Positions 25,785 to 34,008 of a stretch of DNA of 38,503 nucleotides are shown piece by piece; position 1 is the first letter of the stretch; each line of letters opens with the position of its first letter. Both the position numbers and the translations under genes were made by a program. Under the pieces are notes generated by a model. That model ran no database searches. It saw only the letters and a program-made list of their open reading frames with translations, and was not told the origin of the DNA. The DNA comes from Deltaproteobacteria bacterium (GTDB lineage: Bacteria; Desulfobacterota; Desulfovibrionia; Desulfovibrionales; Desulfomicrobiaceae). Location of the stretch: positions 1-38,503 of the forward strand of contig RZZR01000009.1 of the NCBI GenBank assembly GCA_009929795.1, given 5' to 3'.

Positions 25785-27119
25785 CTATCGGAGCAACTCC
25801 TCGTTTTTCCGGTAGGCCAAGACAAAGGCCTTGGCCTGCTCGACGTCGTTCACATCTCCGGCGATCTGGGCCTGGAGCAGGGCGTCCCTGATCAGCCCCA
25901 CCTCTGGGCCCGGCTTGATGCCTGCCAGCTCCATGATCATTTGACCATTGACCAGGGGCTCGAGCATCTCTTCATCAATGTCGGCCCGTTCGAGCATCTT
26001 CATGTTGTGGTTGAACTCTGTGTATTTGCCGTCCCTGGCCTTGATGTCCGCCCGGGCCATCTCAATGAGTCTCGGGTACTCGTCCAGGGATTTGAAGCGT
26101 CGGATGCCCTTGTCGTTGAGCATGAAGTGCAAACGCATATGGTGTCTGACTAGGTGGCAGATGAGATCGATGTCCTCGGTCTCGAAACGCAGCCGTTTGA
26201 GGATTTTGCGGGTGACCTTGGCCCCGACCCGATGGTGCTGGTAGAAGGTCATCCGGTTTTCAAAGCTCTCGCCCGTGAAGAGCTTGCCGATGTCGTGGAA
26301 CAGACAGGCCATGGTTCCGTACCAGTCATAGGGCAGTTCCTCAGGGTAGTACCGCATGACCTGCAGGGTGTGTTCCCACACTGTCTCTTCCTGGTTTGCC
26401 TCGGGATTGCGAATTTGCTTGACTCGACTCAGGGCGGCAAGTTCGGGAACGAGACCGTGGAGGATCATCGAGTCGAAAAGGAGCCGGGCAAAGGTCCACA
26501 TGTTTTCGGCCTCGACCTTGCGCCATTCGTCCATGATATCGGCGATGGGTACGTAGTCGACAACCCGCCGGGCGGCTCTGAGGATGGCCAGCCAAGTGTT
26601 CGCCTCAATGGGCAGATGGTAGTTGGAGGCGAAGCGCAGAGCCCGAATGGCCCGAAGATAGTCCTTCTTCAGGTTCTCGTCGGGTATGCCCTGGAGCCGG
26701 ACAACACCCGATCCCAATTGTTCGAAGCCCTCGTAAACAGCCTCTGGACCGGGGATGTAGGGGCAGGCCACAGCCAGGGAGAGCTCTCCGGTCCGTTCCA
26801 GCTTGCGGAGCAGACGAGGGGTGAGTCTGGCCACGCAGCCTTCGACATAGGCTCCTTCGGCCGTGGAAGACCGGTAGAAATTGATATGGGTCCCACCCTG
26901 GCGGAGCAGGGCGAAGATCTCGCCGTCGTTCACGACGGCAAGGTCCGGGAAGATGGATTTCAGGTTGTCGAAGTCAATGTCCGTGCCGATGTCCACCTCC
27001 ATGACGGAGGAGAGATCGATGATTCGCTGCTGGAGTGGTGTATTGATGATGTAAGCGTCATAGCCGTTTCTCATGATGGTTTTGGCTATGGAGGCCGCTT
27101 CCTTGATCGGTTGTGGCAT
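25785..27119 (-). CDS. HD-domain protein with a degenerate CCA/poly(A)-polymerase-like head
   Basis: The 444-residue protein follows the layout of class II tRNA CCA-adding/poly(A) polymerases with a C-terminal HD domain. The head begins KTIMRNGYDAYI, but the family's GG motif (VGGxVRD) reads INTPLQQ, and DxD appears as EVD in EVDIGTDIDF. The head is therefore probably inactive as a nucleotidyltransferase. The RNA-binding segment RAIRALRFASNYHLPIEANTW is retained. The HD domain is complete: WEHTLQVM, FHDIGK, YQHHRVGA and HLVRHHM, suggesting phosphohydrolase activity. It lies between a PilR-like regulator and rlmN. Function is inferred only; a true CCA enzyme should exist elsewhere. Confidence 0.78.
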   Translation of the reverse strand: MPQPIKEAASIAKTIMRNGYDAYIINTPLQQRIIDLSSVMEVDIGTDIDFDNLKSIFPDLAVVNDGEIFALLRQGGTHINFYRSSTAEGAYVEGCVARLTPRLLRKLERTGELSLAVACPYIPGPEAVYEGFEQLGSGVVRLQGIPDENLKKDYLRAIRALRFASNYHLPIEANTWLAILRAARRVVDYVPIADIMDEWRKVEAENMWTFARLLFDSMILHGLVPELAALSRVKQIRNPEANQEETVWEHTLQVMRYYPEELPYDWYGTMACLFHDIGKLFTGESFENRMTFYQHHRVGAKVTRKILKRLRFETEDIDLICHLVRHHMRLHFMLNDKGIRRFKSLDEYPRLIEMARADIKARDGKYTEFNHNMKMLERADIDEEMLEPLVNGQMIMELAGIKPGPEVGLIRDALLQAQIAGDVNDVEQAKAFVLAYRKNEELLR

Positions 27120-27151
27120 GTCTGTCCTCGTGGGGTGAGTGTTCGTCAGGT

Positions 27152-28510
27152 TCAGTCCAACCCGACCTTGACCAGCCGGTATCGGAATTGGCGCAGGTTC
27201 AGACCGACGAGTTCGGCGGCGTTGCCCTTGTGGCCTCCGGTACGGCGAAGGGCCTCCTGGAGAATGCGTTTCTCGCGCTCAACAAGAAATTCGTCCAGAC
27301 TCAGACGTCCGTCAAGCACGGCTTCCTCCCCACCACCATGGGGCGGGACGGCCTGCTCGTAGACGACCAGGGACTCGGGCTGGATGAGCTGGGCGTTTTC
27401 AAGGGCCACGGCCCGCTCGACGATATTTTCAAGCTCCCGGACATTGCCGGGATAGTCGTAGCGCTGGAGCTTCGATCTAGCCTCGTCCGTGAATCCGGAG
27501 GTGGACTTGTTCTGGGAGCGGCAGGCCCGGGTCAAGAAATGGTCGGCCAGGGCAGGGATGTCCTCCCTACGGTCTCGAAGCGGGGGGATGTGAATGATGA
27601 CCCCGCTCAGGCGGTAGTAGAGGTCTTCCCGGAGAAGACCCGAGGCCACGTCTTCGTCCACAGGCCTGTTGGTGGCCCCGACGATCCGGACGTCGCTTTT
27701 GACCTCTTCTGTGGCTCCAAGGGGAATGAAGCTCTTGTCCTGGATGCATCGCAGGAGTTTTACCTGCAGCGACGGGTGGAGGTCTCCGACCTCGTCGAGG
27801 AAAAGAGTTCCCTGGTCGGCGATCTCGAAAAGGCCCTTCTTGGCCTTGTCGGCTCCGGTGAAGGCCCCTTTCCTGTATCCAAACAATTCGCTCTCGATCA
27901 GATTCTCGGGCAACCCTCCGCAATTGATGGGCAGGAAGGGCTTGTCGCGACGATGGCTGCGGCCGTGCAGGGCCCTGGCTACAAGTTCCTTGCCCGTTCC
28001 GGACTCGCCTGTGACCAGGACGTTGATGTCCGTGGGGGCGATCTTGTCGATGAGGGTGAAGACGGTTTTCATGACAGGGCTGGTTCCCACGATGGTCCCG
28101 AAGCGGTCGGTGATCCGGTCTCGGAGCCAGCGGTTTTCCTGGCGCAGCCGAGATGCCTCCAGGTTTCGGTCCACGGTCAGCATGAGATCGTCGAGATCGA
28201 AGGGCTTGCCGATGTAGTCCCTTGCCCCGCATTTCATGGCCGTTATGGCGCTCTGGGTCTCGGCATAGGCCGTGATCATGATCACCGGCAAATCGGGCCA
28301 TTTTTCCCGGATCTCCTGGAGCAGGGTGAGGCCGCTTTCCTGGCCCAGGCGAAGGTCCAGCAGGGTCAGGTCCGGGGACTTGCTGGCCAAAAGGCTTTTG
28401 GCCCCGGTGCAATCGGCTGCGGACCAGACCTTGTGTCCTCTTCGGAACAGGGCGATCTCCAGAACCTCCCGCAGGCTGGCGTCGTCGTCGACGATCAGGA
28501 TCGTGGCCAT
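27152..28510 (-). CDS. Sigma-54-dependent response regulator, NtrC/PilR-like
   Basis: The 452-residue activator has an intact receiver (acidic DDD at 8-10, phospho-acceptor Asp52 in LTLLDLRLG and the Lys in GKPF). The AAA+ domain has GESGTGKE, GAFTGA, LFLDEVG and the ATNRPV sensor. The Fis-type HTH (AELVGLNLRQFRYRLVKVGLD) resembles PilR. It would respond to a histidine kinase and drive sigma-54 promoters, but no kinase gene is near. The TPR lipoprotein of PilF type in the same gene series is the only other hint of pili. It follows plsY with a 12-base gap. Confidence 0.9.
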   Translation of the reverse strand: MATILIVDDDASLREVLEIALFRRGHKVWSAADCTGAKSLLASKSPDLTLLDLRLGQESGLTLLQEIREKWPDLPVIMITAYAETQSAITAMKCGARDYIGKPFDLDDLMLTVDRNLEASRLRQENRWLRDRITDRFGTIVGTSPVMKTVFTLIDKIAPTDINVLVTGESGTGKELVARALHGRSHRRDKPFLPINCGGLPENLIESELFGYRKGAFTGADKAKKGLFEIADQGTLFLDEVGDLHPSLQVKLLRCIQDKSFIPLGATEEVKSDVRIVGATNRPVDEDVASGLLREDLYYRLSGVIIHIPPLRDRREDIPALADHFLTRACRSQNKSTSGFTDEARSKLQRYDYPGNVRELENIVERAVALENAQLIQPESLVVYEQAVPPHGGGEEAVLDGRLSLDEFLVEREKRILQEALRRTGGHKGNAAELVGLNLRQFRYRLVKVGLD

Positions 28511-28522
28511 GTTCAGCCCGGA

Positions 28523-29125
28523 TCAGTCCGGCTCGACCGCCTGGGTCTTGCGCCAGGTGTTTTCGTGCCCGCTTTTCAGCCGTTCGATGTTCTCCCCGTG
28601 GGCCCAGAAGACCAAGGCGAAAATGATCAGGGCTAGAGGGAGGTAGCCGAGGTTCAGGGAAACCAGGAGGAAAAGGGGCAGCAATCCGGTCAAGCAAAGA
28701 GAGCCCAGGGAGACGTAGCCGGAATAGTAAATGACCCCGAGACCGCAGGCCACGGCCAAGAGGGTCGAGATGGGTGCCAGGGCCAGGAAGATGCCGATGG
28801 TCGTGGCCACGCCCTTGCCTCCTTTCCCGTGAAGGAAGAAAGACTTCATGTGTCCGATGAGAACGGCGAGGCCTGTCAGGGTAACGAAGGTATGGGATTC
28901 GGACATGGCCGTGGCCACGAGCACCGGGAAGAAGCCCTTGGAGATGTCCAGGAGGAGAGTGGCCACTCCGTAGCGAAGGCCGCAGATTCTGGCAACGTTG
29001 GTGGCCCCGATATTCCCGCTGCCGGTCGTACGGGGGTCGACATGGCAGAGGGTTCGGGCAATGATGAGCCCGAAGGGCACGGCTCCGATGAGATAGCTGA
29101 GGATGAGCCAGAGGATGACGGTCAT
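28523..29125 (-). CDS. plsY: Glycerol-3-phosphate acyltransferase PlsY
   Basis: The 200-residue membrane enzyme transfers the acyl group from acyl-phosphate to glycerol 3-phosphate, the first step of phospholipid synthesis. The three family motifs are clear: TTGSGNIGATNV, the glycine-rich GKGGKGVATTIG and the late HGENIERL. About five membrane helices are predicted. Its ATG overlaps the stop of the RNB nuclease gene (ATGA), so the two are translationally coupled. Confidence 0.96.
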   Translation of the reverse strand: MTVILWLILSYLIGAVPFGLIIARTLCHVDPRTTGSGNIGATNVARICGLRYGVATLLLDISKGFFPVLVATAMSESHTFVTLTGLAVLIGHMKSFFLHGKGGKGVATTIGIFLALAPISTLLAVACGLGVIYYSGYVSLGSLCLTGLLPLFLLVSLNLGYLPLALIIFALVFWAHGENIERLKSGHENTWRKTQAVEPD

Positions 29126-31260
29126 GAAGAAACTCCTTGGTCTTGAATCTTGCCTGGTTCGGAATCGATTCCGCTCTCACGGGTATGGCCTCCGTCGACG
29201 GCCTCTGCCGGGTCCAATTCCCTGGCCTCGGCCACCTTGATTTCGTTCCCAAGGGGGTCGACCCTGGCGAAACGCACGAGAAAGGATTGCCCCGGATGGA
29301 CCTTGGTTCCGAACAATCCCTTGGGGGCGCGGAGGAAAAGCTGAAAGCCGGACAGGGAAAAGGTCGCCTGGGCGGGACTCGCATCGACGATGGTCACCGG
29401 CCACCAGTGATCCCGGCCCTGATTTCTGATGGCCAGAAATTTCCAGTATCTTGGGCGGGCCCTCTGGACCCTGGCCACGGCCTCGGCCCGGGAAACCAGG
29501 CCCGGCAGGCGTTCGTCGAGCTGACCTTTGGTCCACCGGGGCCGTCCATTGTCCAGCCAATGGAGAATCTGGGCCACGTTCATGAAATCCGAGTACCGGC
29601 GCAGCGGAGAGGTGATGGGCGCGTAGGCCGGGACGCCAATGGTGGCGTGTCGGCGGGGAGTCGTTTCGAGCAGGGATGGACCCATGGTCCGTACAATGCG
29701 GTAGATGTCCTCGGGGGACGACCAGACGCCGGGACTATCGGACGGCAGTCCGATGTTCTGGGTCCGAAACAAGAGGGGCAGACCCTGGTCATTGGCCCAG
29801 AACGCTATCTGGGCATTGGCCAGGATCATGAACTCGCTGACCAGATTCTGGGCCCGGACGTGTGGTTCCTTGATCTCCATCGAAATTTGAACTTCTTCGG
29901 GATAGCCGGAGACCCGGATTTCCGGCTCGTCCTGCAGTAGAACCACGGCACCCAGCGCGATGCGCCGGCGCTGCAGGATTTCGGTCAGGGCCGAGGCGGT
30001 ATCGAGCCGGGGATCGCTCCCCGGTGAGGACAATGCCCGCTCCACGGCGGCGTAGGACAGGTTCTCCTCGATTCGGATGTTCGTGACCCTGGGAGTGAAG
30101 GCCGTCACCTCCCCTGAGAAGTTCAGATCCATCTCAAGGATCAGGGCCGGCCGATTTTGTCCGGCCCGCAGGCTGTAGACGTCCGTGCCCAAATTTTCGG
30201 GCAGGAGGTGGAGATCTCCTTCGGGGAAATAGAGAGACGAGAATCTGTGGGCCACGGCCCTGTCCAAATCGGAATCAAAGGGCCAGTGCCTAGCCGGGCA
30301 GGCCAAGATGAGCCGCAGATGGTACCCGGTATCGGTTTCGTGAATATCGAAGGCGTCGTCGATGTCCTTGGTACTCGGGCCGTCCACGCTGACGCCTGCG
30401 GTCTGGGCCGGGTCAGGACGGCTCGCCCGGTCGCGGATGCCGGCAATTTCTTCGGCGTGGGAAAGGGCCCAGGAGTCGGTCCCGTCGTACTGGGCCTGGT
30501 CCAGCGCATAGTTGTAGTGGGGGGGGACGAGTCCCCATGCCTCGGCCAGGATCACGGGCAGATACTCCAGTGTCGGAAGAGGAGCCACGAGTTTTTTCCA
30601 GACTGGAGGACCGTCAAGGGCCGAAGTCTGGCCGATACGTTCCATCAAAAGCTCGCGGAGCCTTTGGCCGACTTCCTCGGGGGGGGGCAGCGGAAGCGGC
30701 CGGCCGCGTTCGAAATACTCCCAAAGGGACTTGAACCAGGACTGGCCGACAGCCACCAGGCGTTCCTGTTCCAGCGCCTGGGCCAGCTCAGCCTCGCGTT
30801 GACGGACCTTTTCCTCGGAATAGATTTCGAAGAAAGGAGGGGCAAAGCGGAAATGGGTCTTGCTTTCCAGGAGTGAGCGCCCCAAGGCGGCCAACTGGTC
30901 GGGCTCCGGCTTGTCCCAGAGCAGGGTCGCCAGCCATTCCAGGGAAACCGTGTCCATTTCCCCCTGGGCCAGTTCCCACAATTCCATGGTGTCGATGGTC
31001 TCGGCGATCTTCTCTCGGGCGGAGTTGTGACGCTTGACGGCCAGGACCATTTCCTCCCGCGAGGCCGAGGTGGAGAAGGACGGCCCTGTCCAGGGTAGAA
31101 TCCGGGCAAGAGGGAGTTTCATTTCCCGCTGATTGATGTTCAGCACCCTGAGCCGGGCGGCTTGGGCCTCCATGGTCCATGCTGTGACGGCCTGGTTGTT
31201 CTGGAGATACTCGACGATGCACCCCTGGGTCACAGGCACGGAGAATTCCTCGATCTTCAT
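29122..31260 (-). CDS. RNB-domain 3'-5' exoribonuclease (RNase II/R family)
   Basis: The 712-residue enzyme degrades RNA from the 3' end. The catalytic acids are complete: Asp293, Asp299, Asp301 and Asp302 in DGPSTKDIDD, and the SPLRRYSD arginines are present. The first 290 residues show only a short barrel-like start and a long helical region, without the two clear cold-shock domains and Lys-rich tail of RNase R. It resembles the RNB proteins I remember from cyanobacteria and organelles more than E. coli RNase II. It lies 16 bases after the purH formyltransferase gene and overlaps plsY by ATGA. Confidence 0.9.
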   Translation of the reverse strand: MKIEEFSVPVTQGCIVEYLQNNQAVTAWTMEAQAARLRVLNINQREMKLPLARILPWTGPSFSTSASREEMVLAVKRHNSAREKIAETIDTMELWELAQGEMDTVSLEWLATLLWDKPEPDQLAALGRSLLESKTHFRFAPPFFEIYSEEKVRQREAELAQALEQERLVAVGQSWFKSLWEYFERGRPLPLPPPEEVGQRLRELLMERIGQTSALDGPPVWKKLVAPLPTLEYLPVILAEAWGLVPPHYNYALDQAQYDGTDSWALSHAEEIAGIRDRASRPDPAQTAGVSVDGPSTKDIDDAFDIHETDTGYHLRLILACPARHWPFDSDLDRAVAHRFSSLYFPEGDLHLLPENLGTDVYSLRAGQNRPALILEMDLNFSGEVTAFTPRVTNIRIEENLSYAAVERALSSPGSDPRLDTASALTEILQRRRIALGAVVLLQDEPEIRVSGYPEEVQISMEIKEPHVRAQNLVSEFMILANAQIAFWANDQGLPLLFRTQNIGLPSDSPGVWSSPEDIYRIVRTMGPSLLETTPRRHATIGVPAYAPITSPLRRYSDFMNVAQILHWLDNGRPRWTKGQLDERLPGLVSRAEAVARVQRARPRYWKFLAIRNQGRDHWWPVTIVDASPAQATFSLSGFQLFLRAPKGLFGTKVHPGQSFLVRFARVDPLGNEIKVAEARELDPAEAVDGGHTRESGIDSEPGKIQDQGVSS

Positions 31261-31276
31261 GGACGGGCGAGCGGCC

Positions 31277-32551
31277 TTAGTGCCTGAATGACCGTTGGCC
31301 GGTGAAGGTCATGGCCACCTGGGGGTCGGCCTGGTTCACGGCCTGGATGACCTCGAAATCTCGGATGGAGCCCCCGGGCTGGGCGATGGCCGTGACGCCC
31401 TGGGACACGGCCAGATCAACCCCGTCCCGGAACGGAAAAAACCCGTCGGAAACCAGGACCGAGCCGGGAATACCTCCGAAAGCCGAGGATGTTTCGTCTT
31501 CGATGTCCTGAAGGGACCGGTGCATGGCCTCGTCGTTTTCGGCCTGTTGCCGGAGCTGATAGATGGACAGGCCGTGACGCTCGAAGGCCAGGATATCGGC
31601 GAATTTTGTGTGGGCCTTGCGAATGGTAATGTCAACGCATCCGACCCGGTCCTGTTCACCGGTGCCGATGGCCACGGTGGCTCCGTCCCTGACAAAGATG
31701 ACCGAGTTGGAGGTCACTCCGGCCTCCACGGCCCAGGCGAAGAGCAGGTCTTCGGCCTCGCGGGGGTCCGGAGACCGAGCAATGATTGTTTGTCCGTCCT
31801 TGTCGGCTCGGGCCGGCAGGAAGTCAGCCGGGGTCCTGATTCGATTCTGGAATGAAAACTGGGCGACAAGGCCTCCGTCGCACAGGGATTTGAGGTCCAG
31901 AAAAGGGGTCTCGGTCAGAAAGGAGAGGTCGGCCAGGTTGGGAATCTCCAGAATGCGGAGGTTTTTCTTGCGCTTCAGAATATCCAGGGCTCCGGCCTCG
32001 TAAGCAGGGGCGGCCACGACCTCGAGGTATTGGCTGGTCGCGAACTCTGCCCAGGATATCGTGATCGGGGAGTTGGTGACCACGGCCCCTCCGAAGGCGG
32101 CGATACGGTCGGCGAAAAAGGCCTTTCGAAGGGCCTCTTCCGGTCCCTCGTCAGACCAAGCCGCTCCGCAAGGGTTGTTATGCTTGAGGATGACCACGGC
32201 AGGTTTGGCCGCCAAGTATTGGAGAATGTTAATCCCGTTGTCCACGTCAGTCAGGTTGGTCTTGCCGGGGTGCTTGCCTGCCTGGAGCATGTGGGTTTCG
32301 CCAAGGGATGATACCAGGCCGGAACTGGGGCCCCGGAACGTTCGGCCAGCCAGGGTCAGGGTCCCACGTTTCAGTTCGTAGAGAGCGGCCGACTGGTCGG
32401 GATTCTCTCCATAGCGAAGTCCTTTGGTCTGTCCATCGATGTTCCAAGAGCGTTTTCGGAACACGAGAGTCTGGTCGCCCAGGGTGATGGTCAGGTCCTG
32501 GGGAAAGGGGTCGTCCTGGATGGTCTGATACATTTTTCGGAGATCGTTCAT
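31277..32551 (-). CDS. purH: AICAR formyltransferase, stand-alone C-terminal half of PurH
   Basis: The 424-residue protein covers the formyltransferase part of PurH, which formylates AICAR with 10-formyl-THF. It has LRYGENPDQSAALYEL at the domain start, the catalytic KHNNPCGAA (Lys-His), SDGFFPFRDGVDLAVSQGV, QPGGSIRD and the C-terminal MTFTGQRSFRH. The cyclohydrolase half is at 5406-6005. The start is ATG at 32551 (MNDLRKMYQT) with GGAAT before it. The frame remains open to 32854, but that stretch overlaps a divergent gene. A 17-base TTGTG/CACAA inverted repeat spans the start codon. It heads the minus-strand gene series. Confidence 0.93.
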   Translation of the reverse strand: MNDLRKMYQTIQDDPFPQDLTITLGDQTLVFRKRSWNIDGQTKGLRYGENPDQSAALYELKRGTLTLAGRTFRGPSSGLVSSLGETHMLQAGKHPGKTNLTDVDNGINILQYLAAKPAVVILKHNNPCGAAWSDEGPEEALRKAFFADRIAAFGGAVVTNSPITISWAEFATSQYLEVVAAPAYEAGALDILKRKKNLRILEIPNLADLSFLTETPFLDLKSLCDGGLVAQFSFQNRIRTPADFLPARADKDGQTIIARSPDPREAEDLLFAWAVEAGVTSNSVIFVRDGATVAIGTGEQDRVGCVDITIRKAHTKFADILAFERHGLSIYQLRQQAENDEAMHRSLQDIEDETSSAFGGIPGSVLVSDGFFPFRDGVDLAVSQGVTAIAQPGGSIRDFEVIQAVNQADPQVAMTFTGQRSFRH

Positions 32552-32708
32552 TGTGAATTCCGCACAAGGGCTTGTTGCCGGAGGGTCGGCGTTTTCGATC
32601 AAGGATTCGGGTTTGCGCTTTGGCAGCAAAGCATCTAGCATAGCCCCTCCCAGGGGGCAAATGAAAAGGCGGCCCCCGGAGCGCTGCTGGTATTGAGGGG
32701 ATGAAGGG

Positions 32709-33014
32709 ATGGAAAAGGCATTGGAGAAATTGGCCGAACAGCTCAACAGCCTGGACGAGGCCTCTCTGGTCAAGCTCTTCGACCGATACGAGGCCGTTGT
32801 CAGACAGTTTCGTCCCGGCCGGAACTGGGAGAGGGCCGTACTCGTCTTGTCCATGATTCAAGCCGTTCGGTGGAAAAATCAGCTTTTCAACCATCACTGG
32901 AAGGAATTACATGGTCCTTCGTCCGATGACCCACCAGAACCAGAGCCGGACCGGGAGCCGACCTCCCTTTCGGAGCAGGGTAAGGGTAGGGTGTTACGAT
33001 TTCCTGGCACGTGA
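32709..33014 (+). CDS. Conserved-looking small protein of unknown function
   Basis: A 101-residue soluble protein not recognised. Residues 1-70 are predicted mostly helical (EKALEKLAEQLNSLDEASLVKLFDRYEA, then WERAVLVLSMIQAVRWKNQLFNHHW). The tail is acidic and proline-rich (SSDDPPEPEPDREP) and ends in a basic GKGRVLRF. No membrane segment or signal is present. It is divergent from the purH formyltransferase gene and ends in a strong terminator, so it forms a single-gene unit. The purine-like bases before ATG offer a weak ribosome site. Coding status is supported by the clean terminator and a well-formed helical sequence. Confidence 0.65.
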   Translation: MEKALEKLAEQLNSLDEASLVKLFDRYEAVVRQFRPGRNWERAVLVLSMIQAVRWKNQLFNHHWKELHGPSSDDPPEPEPDREPTSLSEQGKGRVLRFPGT

Positions 33015-33030
33015 CGATCGAAGAGCGTTA

Positions 33031-33068
33031 AACAAAGAGGGCCACCCGTGGGTGGCCCTCTTTGTTTT
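33031..33068. terminator. Bidirectional intrinsic terminator
   Basis: Perfect 18-base arms (33031-33048 and 33051-33068) with core AGAGGGCCACCC around a GT centre, flanked by AAACAAA and TTTGTTT. It serves the small plus-strand gene and the minus-strand lipoprotein gene whose stop lies 23 bases away. Confidence 0.9.
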
Positions 33069-33090
33069 CGAAGCATTGAAACGGACGAAG

Positions 33091-33636
33091 TTAGTTCGCG
33101 TATCCGATGATCTCGGGAACGAGGAAGCCCATGATGCTCTGCAATTCCTGGGTCAGGGCCTGTTCGCGGCTGGTGGTCGTGGCGTCGAGGCGCTGCCGGC
33201 CCTGATAGGTGTTGATGTAGGCAAGATTGCCGTTTTGGTAGATTTTCAGCCTAAGTTGGCTTTTGGCCTTGAAGCTGGCCATGGCCGGCTGGTAGAGGTA
33301 GGTTTCCTCGACAAAGCCTTGTACGGCCAGGCCGGTGTCCGGAACGGAGCTGGAAACCTGCGTGATGCAACCGGCCTTGTCCAATTCCTGGATCATGGCG
33401 TTCTGCATCCACTCGGCCACAGAAGACGTTGGTTCAAAGACGCTGACCGGGGCCTTGCCCAGGCTTTTGTCAGTGCGGTTGTCCTCGAAGGGCAGGATGG
33501 TGACCTTTCCGGCGCAGCCCTTGATGTCGGCATCTGTCGGGCTGTAGAGCAGGTTAACCTTTTTGACGTTAGAGCATCCGGCGATAAGGGCGATGAAGAA
33601 CACGGCACAAATCAGTTTGACGACGGAATTTTTCAT
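33091..33636 (-). CDS. Small lipoprotein of unknown function
   Basis: The 181-residue protein has a lipoprotein signal with lipobox LIAGC (Cys21). The mature part is a single mixed alpha/beta domain (VTILPFEDNRTDKSLGK, ELDKAGCITQVSS, GLAVQGFVEETYLYQP, AKSQLRLKIYQNGNL). The pattern, a lipoprotein with FEDNR and a strand series, recalls the YajG or curli-secretion CsgG-like lipoproteins, but similarity is weak. It has its own ribosome site (AGGAGAG) and a terminator behind, so it is probably a single transcript. Confidence 0.72.
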   Translation of the reverse strand: MKNSVVKLICAVFFIALIAGCSNVKKVNLLYSPTDADIKGCAGKVTILPFEDNRTDKSLGKAPVSVFEPTSSVAEWMQNAMIQELDKAGCITQVSSSVPDTGLAVQGFVEETYLYQPAMASFKAKSQLRLKIYQNGNLAYINTYQGRQRLDATTTSREQALTQELQSIMGFLVPEIIGYAN

Positions 33637-33726
33637 GGCATCTCTCCTGTTGTTTGATATGTAGAGGGATCAAGGAACCGTTTCCTTCATAGTTCACTAT
33701 TCGGCGAAAGGCAAAGAAAATGTTGG

Positions 33727-34008
33727 CTAGGCCTTGTCGGTGCGATCAGTCTGCCGGAGGGGGGCACCCTCTTTGCGGGCCAGGATGAGACCGGTAACGG
33801 TCAGACCGCATCCAGCCAGACAGAGGGTCAGAAAGAGCATGGGAATGTTCGTTCCTGCAAAGACCAGAGGAGGGAAGTCCCCGGTTATGATCCAGAGGGT
33901 GGATTGGTAGATGGTCAGCAGAACCCAGATCGCCCCGGCTCCGCCTGTTAGTATCCGGCCCGAGGTCAAAAGGAGAAGAGCAAGTCTAGGTCTGGGCATT
34001 GAAGGCAT
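33727..34008 (-). CDS. Small two- or three-helix membrane protein
   Basis: A 93-residue protein with hydrophobic stretches at about 9-35 and 53-77 and a charged tail (KEGAPLRQTDRTDKA). No family recognised. Its start (34008, or 33999) lies inside the last codons of recD2, so it is probably translated by coupling. It could be a weakly conserved reading frame. Its length, membrane pattern and gene spacing favour a real gene. Confidence 0.55.
   Translation of the reverse strand: MPSMPRPRLALLLLTSGRILTGGAGAIWVLLTIYQSTLWIITGDFPPLVFAGTNIPMLFLTLCLAGCGLTVTGLILARKEGAPLRQTDRTDKA

Noticed and set aside
27113-28636. Long 507-residue open frame on the plus strand opposite the PilR-like gene
   Set aside because: Mirror frame of a GC-rich coding gene; composition is unnatural, no domain is visible, and the minus-strand gene is certain.
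27567-29384. 605-residue minus-strand open frame overlapping plsY and the regulator in another frame
   Set aside because: Arg/Pro-rich shadow of two clear genes with no recognisable motif.
32551-32567. Rex-operator-like inverted repeat TTGTG-N7-CACAA at the purH formyltransferase start
   Set aside because: Rex sites are 18 bases or more with TTGTGA/TCACAA arms; this is 17 bases with 5-base arms and overlaps the start codon, so chance is likely. A Rex footprint would settle it.
32552-32854. Upstream extension of the formyltransferase frame
   Set aside because: It lies antisense to the divergent small gene and is serine/proline-rich without homology to the PurH start.
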